A stretch of 64,000 bases of DNA from Stereum hirsutum FP-91666 SS1 (Eukaryota; Basidiomycota; Agaricomycetes; Russulales; Stereaceae). Positions 23,901 to 34,765 of the stretch are shown here, one piece after another. Location: contig NW_006763135.1 in assembly GCF_000264905.1 (NCBI RefSeq), positions 62,001 to 126,000 of the forward strand, read 5' to 3'. Below the pieces are notes generated by a model, which searched no databases, was not told the DNA's origin, and saw only the letters and a list, made by a program, of their open reading frames with translations. Every line of letters starts with the position of its first letter. The first letter of the stretch is position 1. A program made the position numbers and the translations under genes.

Positions 23901-26900
23901 CCTGGAGACATAGATATCATTCGTCGGGATTTCAGTATCGTACAAAACGTACGGCGTGAATGCGAGGGCGGACACGTCCAAACCGAAAAGATCTCAAATT
24001 CCAACATGATTCCACACGTTATATCCGTCTACGACATTCTTATCACTCGACTAGCTCTCTCAGTCAGCGCCGCAGACTCGATTAACCTCCAGGCCTACTT
24101 CCAGCATTGCATACCGCGGATCACTCCACGTGTTTCGCATTACGAGGCTTCCAATATGGCCCACAACATCACTGTCGATACTTGTCCTGAGCCTGGTTGC
24201 CCGGAGCGTATACGAAACACCCATGTCATCACAGGATGGCCTCTTTTTTTGCACATTGTGCCTGAGACGTCTCAGTCAACCGCGGAGACGTTTGGAGATG
24301 GACACTTAGCTGTTCAGCCCATGACCTCGTTTACCATTCGAACACTACCCGTATCCTTTGGAAGCCCTCTATCATTGGGATCAGACTCCGAAGTAGCCCC
24401 GGCTGAGGTGGTATATGATATCGTTGCTCGCATTATGTATCGCCAAAACAAGACCCACTTTCAGGCGGAAATTCTCTCCTCGGGTCGAGTATATCTGTAC
24501 GACGACATGCGGCATTCTGGCATTTCTCAGGATATCGGAGACAAGTCGGTGATGGAACGAGCAGATCCTACGGCAGTACTAATGGTTTATCATCGCCGTT
24601 CGTCTTGCTCTGTGAGTCTCTTCCTACAACTTAAGATGTCGTCGCAGAATTGACCTCTCCATAATTATAGTTATCGTACCGACCCGTTGAAGAGCTGGTT
24701 CATCTAACCTCCAAGGGGCCCGCATATCTCGACGGTTACGGACTTATGCCAACGCAGAGTGCTGAACACCGACCATCCCCTCAGGCAAAACATCCACCGT
24801 CAGCTCCGACCAAACCTCCCCAACCTCCCTTCGTCGAAATTCCTGTCCCACATCCGCAAAACGATCTCTCATCCACCGAGGCAGAAGCCCACACAGCGAC
24901 AGGCATTCCTCGTCCCTCGAACTCTCAGGAGTATCCTTCTACGAATGCACCAAAGTCGTCAGAAGTTGCTGGTCAGAGCGCCCAACTCTCATCAACTGAA
25001 CGTCCTGCCTCCGTGGCTCAAAAAGACACGAAATCTACGAAAAGAAAATCCTCGAATGCTCGTCAACTTCCGTTGCCATTTCCGCTCACTGAAGGTGTTA
25101 AACGCTCTGTCCCACACTCGAAATCCAGAAATGGTACTCCGAATAGCGTGGACGAATTCTTCGCAGCGACCGTAAGCACCACATATCCTCGTGAACAACG
25201 CTCCCGATCGCAGAGTTCATCAATCCTCCCTTTCGACCAAATATCATGCATCGGTTGTTACGACGAGTCTGGAAAACCTGGAAACCACACTCTACCAGCT
25301 CTTCCAAATACTGCCAAAAACAATGACGACGACGCCATTCAATGCGGTAGATGTGACCGATGGTCACACGTATACTGCATTCGTACTCAGTGGGGCGTTC
25401 CGGAGGACTTGGAGGACTTTTGGATGTGTCAAGTCTGCAGGAAGCTCGCACCCGAAGAGGAGGTTTTATGGAATGATGAGACATAGTAAGTCATTGTCGC
25501 TGCACATCTTTTCTCTGTAGGCGCTCATATAATATCTAGCATCGGAAAGTACTTCCTCCTTCCGACAGAAAACTCAGGGAGCACATGTTACCTCGCGAAG
25601 GTCGTTTCGCGGGATGTTATCCACGCAGTTATGGAGTGGTTCGACTACAATGTCTACAGAGCTTCGCATGAGCCCGACGCTGAGGGTCAATTTCGTGTGC
25701 CTACTCAGAGAATTGTCGAGGCTTTGGACGAATCACATCCGCGAGCTTCCAGGGTAGGTTCTTCTTATACCATATGGATCAGAATAATAGACATCTGAAC
25801 TCACGGTATATATTAGGCAGGATATATCGAATGGCCTAAGCAGTTATGCCAAGAAGCGCACGAACGATTCTCTTACGAGAATGCGACCATCAGCAGTGCT
25901 ATTGACGATGCGTTCGGTGCTATCGTAGAGATCCTGATCCGCACTCGATCCCATCCAGTCATGGAGATGTACGACAAGTGGCGACGCTCACCTCAAGGTC
26001 GAAGGTCGGTAGTTCTCCGCGGCAATACCTGGGCTGACACTACATTCAACATACCAATTCTTCCTGGTGATTCCTCTCTCTTGGAACGACGAATATCACA
26101 TCTCCACCGAGTCCTTCAAGAAAGACTACCAGATGAAGTTGAAAAAACGCACTTCGAGCTCGCATTCGAACCCGGATCAGTTCTCCTTCGACTTGTCATT
26201 CTTCGGGTGTATCTAGGACGTTCTTCGTTATCGGACCAGGAAATCTTCGACCTTGTTTGTGCTGAAAGTATCCATCCCGTCCCAACCGAGTGGCAGAAGG
26301 CAGCTCAGGCGCTATTCGGTGTTTCCATAAACACGGGATCAGAGACTGATTCGGATGCAGGCTATGGCCCGGGGACCGCGGCCATATCTGATCTGACTAT
26401 GCGCCTAGAACACCATATCGCACGGCGCATAACTCCGAGCGACATTCTTGAAGGCTGTGTGGAGATTCGTACGACATCCGGAGAACCGTACGCCTGGACT
26501 GGGTCAGTTGAAAACCAGTTATCGGGAGGCCCTCCATTCTCCGCATTTCGGCCCCGGCCAAAGGCTGCGAAGACAGCGAAACGCGATCGAGATGATGGTG
26601 CAGAAAATAATGGAGAGAATTCACAAATTGCGGACTCACAAGTAGGTCCAATCTTCTTCCTCGATGAGTAAGAGCTAACTCTCTCCAGGGTCAAGACACG
26701 TCCGTCGCAAAACGACAGAAACTTACAGATGCTGGGGCTCGAACGTCTTTGGTACGAAAACTTATACAAAACCCTCTTTATTATGAGACTGACTCTCCAC
26801 GATCAAAATACAGGCAGGAGATATTGGGGCAAGTCCTCAGGAGTCAATTGCTGTGAGAAGAGGAAAAGGACGACCAAGAGGCAAGAAAACCCGAGTTCCT

Positions 26901-26963
26901 GTCGTAGGATCGCGTTCGAGTCGCCGACTGCAGGAGAAGAGTGTATTGGCGTCGGGTATCTAG
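20999..26963 (+). CDS. transposon polyprotein: zinc module, DDE transposase, USP-like protease, PHD finger, AT-hook
   Basis: One multi-exon gene with ATG at 20999 and stop at 26961-26963. Domains in order: a GCM/FLYWCH-like zinc region (CLGAIVCNEPDCGW ... CGRAGCG ... DGEHKHPI, 21620-21870); a DDE transposase with FGAQTDGDNKFFKDGT and WVPVLYTWLER (22280-22400), then MDFSQAQESAFEHEF after an intron (22553) and WLEWWLRPNI (22900); a ubiquitin-protease-like domain with Cys box WRDNSCFLDVGLEIMF (23500-23550) and His box KTHFQAEILSSGRVYLYDD (24450-24510); a proline-rich linker; a PHD finger (CIGC ... CGRCDRWSHVYC ... CQVC, 25248-25440); a C-terminal region of unknown fold; and an AT-hook GKGRPRGKK (about 26860). 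All blocks read without stops once short introns are removed, so the element may be intact. I recall similar large proteins in other Agaricomycetes. The alternative of several adjacent genes is less likely, since no internal promoter or stop separates the domains. Confidence 0.75.
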
Positions 26964-27117
26964 TGGTAGTGAATGTAAAGTTCCTATCGTGCATGTCGGC
27001 ATCTATCTTTTATTGATAGGTATGTAGGGTGACGGGTATTTACATGGCTAAGGACGATGAAGAGCCATGTAAACAGGAGTGATCACAGACTATACAAAGA
27101 CTAGAATAACGGGAAAT

Positions 27118-28546
27118 TAGCTACAAGCTAGCTTAGCCCCGCAACGCACGCCAAGATCCATTAAGTCAGACGCAGCGTGGCCCGCAAGCTAAGCTAGCAA
27201 TGCACGCTAAAACCATTAAGGCATATGTAGCGTGGCCCGCAAGCTAAGCTACAAGCTAGTCGTTTCGTTGTACAAGCTACTTTGTCAACTCTCGCTAGCT
27301 TGTGTTAGCTTGTGCATCAAATGTTAAGCTAGAGCCGCTTCAAACCTTAGTAGCGGTCATCGTTGATCGTAATGGTTTACAAAGGCTTAGCGGACATAGT
27401 GTATCGAGCTTCGCGGCGAAAAATCAGACACCGATGTCCGACATCGCTCAGTCATTCTGAACATCGACCGGCTGACAGAGAACAAGCACGAACTGAAAAG
27501 TGCTGTACCTCAAAAGCTATATCAAAACTCATGGTAGCTTGTTCAAGTATTTCATGCACAGAGACGTTCGAGAGTATCTACAAGATATAATCTACGAACC
27601 TCATAAATATTACCGGGTAGCAGATGAGAGAAGATGCCACTGGTAGCCAATACTACCGGCGACTATGAGTTGATCTCTAGATTAATAAAGACCACACGCG
27701 TCAAACGAATGCCCTCGATGTCGAAATGGTCACGCCAAATGATATCGGCACGTTGGCCCAGGCTATTTTGCTTTGTAAATATATGATGCCAGGTGCCTCA
27801 GAACCAAAATGATTCGCCTGACTTCAGTGCAGAAGGCATCAAAGGCGAATAGTGGATTTAAACCCGTTCAAAATCCTAGGACTCAAACGGCTGATTAGGA
27901 TTTCGGATCGACAGAATTAAAGGACATACGGAGCCTTTCGTAATGTTCGCTAACGATCCCGTTGTTGCCCCCATGAAATTTTGATGCAACAATTTCACGA
28001 GGTAAAAATTAACTTTTGTCGAGTTACTTAGAATGTTAGTACACGCTATATGTATAGATCTTCACGGATATTACTCATGAAGGGTACGAGTTTTGGAAGT
28101 TCCTTGAGTACAACCAGGTCGACCTCAGACAGCATTAGAAGTCACGATGTATACTATAAGCCTGAGGAAAGTAATCGAAGCGGAAAGACTAAGTACAAGT
28201 CGTCTTTGCTGTCGCTGTGATTAATTAAGACAGTGATTTCATAGTAGAAGCCGCCGGTGACGAAAGCGTAGGAGGTCATGGGCAGCCCCACAACCTAACT
28301 GACGAGAAGAATCTAGCTAAAGAGCGGACGGCGGCGACAGAGCAGCCGGTGATGAAAGCGTAGGTGGCCGTGAGAAGCTCCACGACCTAACTGACGAGCA
28401 GAATCCAGATACATAGCAGACGACAGAGATAGAGAGGGTAGGCCCGACGCAAGCTAGCTGAGCCATTCCATGCACGCTAAGAACCATTAAGTCAAGCGCC
28501 ATGTGGCGCGCACGCTAAGCTACAAGCTAGCGCCACACGCTAATTT
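27118..28546. repeat. right subterminal palindromic repeats of the transposon
   Basis: Clusters at 27118-27340 and 28446-28546 with the same GCTAGCTTG/AAGCTAAGCTAC and TAGCGTGG/C motifs as the left side. The phrases ccattaagtcagacgcagcgtgg and ccattaaggcatatgtagcgtgg show a repeated subunit within the first cluster. Confidence 0.7.
28239..28410. repeat. two-copy tandem repeat, about 100 bp, inside the transposon
   Basis: Two diverged units share gaaagcgtagg ... ctaactgacgag ... agaat. They lie in the non-coding right arm of the element. Confidence 0.65.
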
Positions 28547-28556
28547 GCGCTGGCTC

Positions 28557-28822
28557 CTCTGAGCCTCGGACTCAGTTTCGTAAAGTCGTTTTTGATCGTC
28601 CGGCATAGCTTCCCACTCCGCGAAGAGCATAGGACCTATCTGTTGCGCTGAAGGCCTCCGTCCACCGAGTGATGGGAAAATCTCTGCTGCAAGCTGCGGT
28701 TCGCGTTGTTTCTTCCAGATAGCGTACGCACTAGGTCCCTGTAATGCAAAATACAACCACACATTTTGAACACGGTAGCGAAAACTGGGGGAAAACGAAG
28801 CACATACCTTATTCTTGGACAT
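28557..28822 (-). pseudogene. HMG-box gene 2, N-terminal half, cut off by transposon
   Basis: Exon 1 is 28808-28822 (five codons, MSKNK). After a 69-bp intron, exon 2 runs from 28738 to the transposon border. It encodes a full first HMG box (GPSAYAIWKKQREPQLAAE ... FAEWEAMPDDQKRLYETE). The exon structure is the same as in HMG gene 3. Translation would now continue 12 codons into the transposon end and stop at 28520-28522, giving a 77-aa protein that keeps the HMG box but loses the second domain and the tail. Right duplication copy: 28557-28564. Confidence 0.8.
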
Positions 28823-29459
28823 ATTTGCTAGCACAATAGATTCCAAGCGAAACGCGTGTGACGTTGGTGATATGGGCCTCGGAGTTGACAAGGAAAGCTC
28901 GAGATATGTGACACAAGATAAGTCCACGGTTGATAGAGAGGGACCTCAATGTAGACGACGGTGGATGAATGGAGGTGGGAATGGCGAGTCGGTGGAAGAA
29001 GCATGGCTTTATATCTTCTCGGCTACTTAGCTGTGTCGTTTCCATTATTATGTAAAAACCCACATACGACAGAAGCAACCAGACAATGGCAGGGCCTAAT
29101 CCAGAGTGTCAACAAGGTTTTCCCGAATGACGTCAGCCGGTGTCGCGTCTTCTCAATTGTTGTTCGTCGGTATATTGTCAGCGATAAGGATTGTTGACAT
29201 ATAAGCCCGCAACGAGTGCCAAGGAAACGAAGTCTATGGGAGGGACCGGCTGATACCTCGGCGGTCTGCAGTCCGGCTTCCGTGGTTGTGGGGATAAAAT
29301 CTGGCCAAGGTGCGAGGTTGAGCGAGATGACGGCGGGGTATGGTTGTCTTATTTTCTACGTACTGAGAGACGTATACACAAAGACAAGCGGCGAATAAGT
29401 TGTCCAGGAATGAGGAATTTCAGGACAAGTACTTGAGAAAGATCTTTTCTTTTCGTAGT

Positions 29460-29545
29460 TGTGCGTGGCGAGGAAGTCGACTCAAACTCTGAGAGCTGAT
29501 CCCGATTTAAACTCCGATTCGTGTACGCCACTGGGCCACATCAGC
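29460..29545 (-). repeat. short repeat with TGTGGCCCAGTGGC core, copy a
   Basis: Minus-strand sequence starts with GATGTGGCCCAGTGGC and shares CGGAGT, AATCGGGA, TTGAGTC and TTCCTC, in the same order, with copy b at 31.5 kb. The core fits a pol III A box (TRGYNNARNGG), so a tRNA-derived SINE is possible. A fragment of a decayed gene is the alternative. Confidence 0.5.
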
Positions 29546-29837
29546 GGGGTGAGGCCCAGGCCATCCGAAATTCCTAGAGTATCAATGACAAAGATCGAAC
29601 AATTCACTGCAAGTGTCAGTTCAGACGTTCGCACTGCCTCCAATACGGAAGACAAATATTTGCATAAAAAAGAAGTTTATTCGATGGCCAATGTCTTCAA
29701 GCCGCCAAGTAATACAATTCCGCTCATCAACTACGGTAAAAAGAATTACCTGCAACGCGGTAGCTCACATACGTTCTCCCTACATAAAGCTCTACGGCAG
29801 TAAGCAAGCAAACTGAATTCTGAACGCCCAACTCCAG

Positions 29838-30894
29838 TCATCTTCGCGATCGGTTTCCGTCCCAGTTCGCAAGCGAAAAGTCGGTACTGCGATGAATTTG
29901 AGGATTAGGATCTTGATAGTGAGCCCCAGGACCAGCCATCTGGTTGTGATTCTGCGAAGTGAAGGAGGGAGAGACGTCCACGGTAGCTGAGGGGCTGGTT
30001 ATGTATTCGGAATAGTATGTCGACGAAGAATCCAGGCTACTATTTCCGTAGTTGATGGGAGGCGAATTGTTCAGGTCGGTCTGAGGAATACGAGAGGAAC
30101 CCTCGAGTCCCGAGTGGACATACGGGGGCCTTGTTGTCGCTGACGAGAACCTGAAAGGAACAGAATTCCTGTTTAGACGCGGTACCACTAATCACAGAAC
30201 TAGAGCACTGACCTAGATAACTCACTGTGCTCTTGAGATCCGTTCGACTGGGTTTGCAGAATGTTACCTCCCCGTTCCAAACGTCCAACAGGCCCCTGCA
30301 TCCAAGGTCGTTTCTCCGCTGGTCCCATCTTGCCCCACTCTATAGCGATCGAACTCTCGACGAAATCTTCTCTCAAACCCGCCCGTCTTACCATCTCGTC
30401 CCGCATAGACCGGTATTCGTCCCGCCTCGTCTTTCCGACGCCATGCTGTACCCAAGATCGCTGCTCCGCTGGACCGGTCAAGTTCCGCCACTCCAGAGCA
30501 ATCGACTTGTCGACAGAATCATCATCCAAACCGTGCCGTCTTATCAAATCGTCGCGTATAGACTGGTATCCGCCCAGCCTTGCCTTCCTGAAATAGTGGA
30601 ACGCAGCTCTCTCTGTGGATCTTTCAGCGAGCTGCGCGTCCAACTCGGTCCTATACTGTCCTTTTTGTGCGTCGGTCATGGCGGTCCACTCCCTCAAGAG
30701 CTCGACAGCCAGCTCCTGAGATGTCGGTGGAAATCGATCCCGTGCGAACAGTTCTGCTGCGAGCTGTGGTTCACGTTGTGCGTACCAGATGGCGCACGCG
30801 CTAGGCCCCTGCGATACGCGATAGGACAAAATATTTTGAACATAGGGAAGGTCATGCTAGGGAAGAACAAGTCACGTACCTGATTCTTCGACAT
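29838..30894 (-). CDS. HMG-box protein 3 (with internally duplicated second domain)
   Basis: Three exons, 30880-30894 (MSKNQ), 30213-30808 and 29838-30150, give a closed frame of 307 aa with introns of 71 and 62 bp. The first HMG box starts GPSACAIWYAQREPQLAAEL and contains LREWTAMTDAQKGQYRTE. It is followed by two tandem copies of a 51-residue HMG-like module (Y-x-S-x-RDxxxRRxGL ... SIAxEW ... GPAExRxW). The Ser-rich tail ends with FSLANWDG, the motif shared by all three paralogues. Predicted nuclear DNA-binding protein. Its role is unknown; no homeodomain or pheromone-receptor gene is nearby, so there is no sign of a mating-type locus. Confidence 0.8.
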
Positions 30895-31529
30895 TGTTTC
30901 TATCACAATAGATGACGAGATAAATGCGTTTTACGTTGGTAATAAGGGCCTTAAGTTGACAGGGAAAGCTCGAGAGACAAGACACAAGGTAAGTCAAGAG
31001 GGTCCACAGAGAGAGGGCTCGCAGACGAGGGCAAGTAGAGTGGATTCAAGCCTTTGCTGAGAGAGAGGACGAAAGGAAAGCAAAGCACGGGTGTGAAGGA
31101 GGAACTTGACGAACGAATTATCCTGCCATAAGCACCCGATGGATATGGTATATATACAAAAACGACAAAGCTTTGTTTATCGATGGAGCCGGCGGGCCCA
31201 CCACCAAAACAGCCTACGCGGCCTTTCCATTCTTTGTGATCGGAGTGCCCACGATCGCTTAGCAACAACTGGCAGTACCCTCTATCCAACAAAGAACAAT
31301 ACGGGAACAAAGATAACGTACAAAAACGGGAGTACCGTTTCAGGCCTAGTTTGACACGAGCCAAGACCGCCGCCCCGCTCCAGAAAGCCACGAACGCGAT
31401 TATCCGGTGTGATGGGGCCCATCATATTGATAAGTGTGACAATGTTGACGAGATGCCGGAGTCGAATGGCACGCTGGTATGGTACAAGCTCGGATGGCAG
31501 GGAGGAAAAGACTCAAGTCTCAGTTGCAG

Positions 31530-32285
31530 TATTAACGTCCCGATTCAGACTCCGTCTCAACCGTGCCACTGGGCCACACGGGCTCGAACCCGAACGTCGA
31601 CGTCGGAAGCCCATATGGCAGGTTGAGCTGAGAAAGAGGGGCAGAGCGCAGAAGATGGAGTGAGCTGCCCCGACACTGTACATGAGTGCATATATCTGGA
31701 GTTGCCCGAGAACAGTGACACTCGACGTGCGTCGTCGATTCCATCCGCCACATGGAGTCTATACGGGTAGCGACAGGGCCCTTCAAGCTCGAGAGTGGCC
31801 AGCATACTCCAGCGTAAGAGAAACAGATGCGTATCCCATACGAGAGTCAGAGAAAAGCTTCGTTGCTTACACCACTGCGGCCTGGCTCACATGCATCAGC
31901 GGACACGCAACTCCAAAGATCGACTTTGAATACGAACGTTCAACACGCCGTGAGACTGGACGGATAGCCTGCCCAGTACTCTTCCGCCAAATCTCCCAAC
32001 TCCTCCCGATCTCCCCATTGAGAAGAAGAGGACGAGTCCCGGATAAGTATCGTCCGCAGTATCGATTCTAGGCGGGCTCGTGAAGCTCGAGAGGTTCCAG
32101 TACTCACGAATAGTAGATGTTCCAATGCGTAGCCAAGATGAGAATGTGGACGCACAGTCGGAGGGAACAACTTTCGTGTCGTCGGTTACGCCACTGGGCC
32201 ACATCCACAGACACGCGAGCGGCATGAACGCCAAAGAACAACATTGAACACGAATGTTCAACAACGCATAACAGACTGAAAACAG
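31530..32285 (-). repeat. tandem repeat units of about 300-340 bp with A-box-like core, copies b, d, c
   Basis: On the minus strand three related units lie head to tail. Core positions are near 32200 (TGTGGCCCAGTGGC), 31885 (diverged) and 31570 (TGTGGCCCAGTGGC). Units c and d also share CTCTCGAGCTT and a TACGCAT stretch, and their starts share GAATA/CACGAACGTTCAACA-like sequence. In copy b the core is preceded by CGGGTTCGAGCCCG, which resembles a tRNA T-arm (B box). No open frame spans the units convincingly. Confidence 0.55.
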
Positions 32286-32390
32286 ACGAACTTATAATTA
32301 GCCATACTATACATGTTCACGACCTAGACAACGAGAATGAAGAAATCAGTCGACATGCTCGCTCAACACTTCATACCGAACCCACCTATA

Positions 32391-33404
32391 CTACTCCTCC
32401 CTCTCCCGCTCCCCACCTTCCTCCTCCCCCACAATCCCCCTCCAAACCCCCCAATTCCTCTCCACCTCCCCATAAACCACCCCCCAATCCCGACAGCCCT
32501 TCTCAAACCTCTCCCTCGGCGCTCCATCGTCTGCCGCGCTGCTCTCGAGCCCGGTGTTGGCGGAGCAGAGGATGGATTGGTGGAGGTATGCGAGGCAGTG
32601 GCGGGTGAGGCCGGAGTAGGACGTTGGGTAGCGGCCGTCTGCCTCTGCGTCGGAGGAAGCGGGAGAGGAGTGGGAAGAGGAGGTGGAAGGGGGAGAGGAC
32701 CAGTCCATGGGTGTGTGGGGTGGTGATGTGAGGTTTAGGTAGGACGAGGTGGTGTATGGCGACGAATTCCGCATCGAGCGGGAGAGGACGTAACTCTCTC
32801 TTAGGATATCGAGACATTTCAATTGATGGAGCAGCGTCGGGGTGTATTCTTCGTACTCTACTTCCACTTCCACCTCTCCTCCATTTCCTTCCACGCCTTT
32901 CTGGTCGTCCAGGATGATGTGGGAGGACGCAGGCGGATCCGGCGACGGCAGATGAATAAGATGTCCCGTGGGCGGTATGAGCGCTTTCCACTCCGCGATA
33001 CCGAGAGGCGTGTCGAGCGCGTAGTGGACTGAGGTTTGGATGTGCATGGCTACGGGGGGAATGGCGTCCCATGGGATGAAGAACGTGAGGTCGTCTGTGT
33101 GTGATGGCGTCGGTTAGCGTTCGGTGGTGGTCGTCATCATAGGGAGGAGGGATTGAGGATGGGGAATGGGAGGAGGGAGAAGGAGACGGAAAGGAGACGG
33201 ACCGTGCGGGCTGGAATGACGACGATGAGAGAGAAAGGCATTGTAGTCCACGAAGACGAATGCGAGGAAGGTGAGGAGAAGTAAGCTAGCGAGGGAGAGA
33301 AGGACAATTCGAGAGCGGGAGAGCGGCGTCGGCATCGTTCGTTCGTCGTTCTCCACGGCGTCTGAGCTCTCGCTTTGGGTTCCAGGGAAGGAGGAGACAT
33401 GCAC
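32391..33404 (-). CDS. UstYa-like (DUF3328) protein with degenerate motifs
   Basis: Exons 33203-33404 and 32391-33094 with a 108-bp phase-1 intron give 301 aa (278 if translation starts at ATG 33335). A single membrane segment, VLLSLASLLLLTFLAFVFVD, near the N-terminus suggests a type II membrane protein. Family hallmarks are HYALDTPLGIAEW, LLHQLKCLDILR and TRHCLAYLHQSILC. UstYa-family oxidases, known from ribosomal cyclopeptide (dikaritin) pathways, carry two HxxHC motifs. Here they read HQLKC and LTRHC, so one histidine is missing from each, which may mean altered or lost activity. The start lies about 390 bp from the divergent UstYa-like gene at 33797, probably sharing a promoter region. 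Confidence 0.8.
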
Positions 33405-33796
33405 GGAGACGGATTGAGAGATGCAGGATCAGCGCTCAGCAGCTCCAAGAGTCTCGACCCATCGAAAAGCAAAACGCAGAGATCCTCGGAGGAACGCCAT
33501 TGACGTATCACGATCCCATCCTCCCGTCCCCGCGAAACATCACAGAAGAGTAGCGCGAGACAAGCCTGAGACGACAGAACTTCATCACAAGTCAGACGCG
33601 ATTCACCGGCGCCGCACTTCCTCCACCGGTGACAGAAGACGGAAGAGGAAGACGTGATGCCCTCTTTTCACCCTCGTTTTTTCCCTTCACTTCATCTTGA
33701 GAATCTATATGCGTTTCCCCGGATGGGTTCATTGAGGTGTTGGAGTTCCCAGGCCTCGACAGAGCTGGAAAGAGAGGAAAGGAAGGACGCCCCGAA

Positions 33797-34765
33797 ATGC
33801 CCCTCATCAAGTCCCTCGGCTCAGCAGGTCTTTTCGTCGTCGTTGGGCTCAGCGTCTCTCTCACCGCATTGCGTATAGGACAGACTGTAGTCCATCTCAC
33901 GACGCACGATGTCGGTGCGTCTTCCCATTCCGTCCTCTCACCTCTCCACTTCACCTCTCCACCCGACGACCCCGCATAATCGCAACAGTACTCACCTTCC
34001 CCTCCTCGCACCACAGACCCCGAACCAACCTACAGCTGGATCGGAAACGACAGACCTTCGTCATGGGATCTCAATCAACGCTCGACACCTCCCGTCCTAC
34101 TTACCCTCTCCGACTCAACGCATTACGCGCTAAATAACACGCCGCTCATCTCTTCCCTCTCCTCTTCCCCGTCCTCCAACTCCCCGTCCAACTCCAACTC
34201 CACCACCCCGGTGCCTCATGCCAACAACGACGACGACACACGCTCGCACCCGTCCCCCTACTCCTCCCTCCTCTCCAACGCCGAATGGTCCGCCGCCGCC
34301 CTCGCACCCGGCAAAACAGGGCACGTCCGTCTCGGTCCAGACCATCGCATCTTCGCACTCACGCTCTCGCACCAGAATCACTGTCTGAAGATGATACAGC
34401 GTGCGCTCCTTCCTTGGGTTGGTCCCACTCAACACGGTGCCGAACGTCCAACTCAAGGCGGCGGAGATGGAGGAAGGGTGATGAATGATGGGGAGGCGAA
34501 ACCGCACCATGTGAGACATTGTTTTGATTATTTGAGGCAGACTTTACTTTGTTCTGCGGCGAGCACGGTCGAGAGGGGGGATTTTATGAAGAGTGCTGGA
34601 CGTTACTTTGGAGATGATTCTCTAGCTAGGGAAGGGACAGACGGGGACGATGGGGGGAGGATGTGGAGGGGCGATACGTTGGTGTGTGAGGATTGGGAGA
34701 GCGTGTTTGGGGCGCTGGATGGGAATTTGGGGGAGTGGGAGGAGTGGAAGGCGATGTGGAATTGA
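33797..34765 (+). CDS. UstYa-like (DUF3328) protein with intact HxxHC motifs
   Basis: Exons 33797-33914 and 34017-34765 with a 102-bp phase-1 intron give 288 aa. N-terminal membrane segment: AGLFVVVGLSVSLTALRIG. After a Ser/Asn-rich region come WSAAAL and the two motifs HQNHC (LSHQNHCLKMIQRALL) and HVRHC (HVRHCFDYLRQTLLC), both complete. The family catalyses oxidative cyclisation or related steps on RiPP precursors in ascomycetes; activity here is inferred from homology only. No obvious multi-core RiPP precursor lies next to it; the nearest secreted peptides with Kex2-like sites are 11 kb away (B-E). Confidence 0.8.

Larger units (their letters stand above)
19355..28556 (+). mobile_element. 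9.2 kb autonomous DNA transposon (MULE- or KDZ-like)
   Basis: Bounded by an 8-bp duplication (CTCTGAGC). The two ends are imperfect inverted repeats: reading inward the left end has TTAGCGTGCAATACTAGC and the right end TTAGCGTGTGGCGCTAGC, both about 14 bases from the border. About 1.6 kb at each side is non-coding and rich in GCTAGCTTG-type palindromic repeats. The middle carries one long plus-strand gene for a transposase fused to a protease and chromatin-reader domains. It lies inside HMG gene 2 in the opposite orientation. An 8-bp duplication fits MULE, hAT or Zisupton/KDZ elements; the DDE pattern looks most MULE-like to me, and superfamily assignment is inference. Confidence 0.85.

Noticed and set aside
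16905..30894. Mating-type locus
   Set aside because: Agaricomycete mating-type loci are marked by homeodomain pairs or pheromone receptors and precursors. None is seen; HMG boxes alone do not support it.
31560..31610. Possible tRNA gene (T-arm-like CGGGTTCGAGCCCG)
   Set aside because: The A-box-like core lies on the wrong side of the T-arm-like sequence, and no cloverleaf could be drawn. Kept only as part of a possible SINE.
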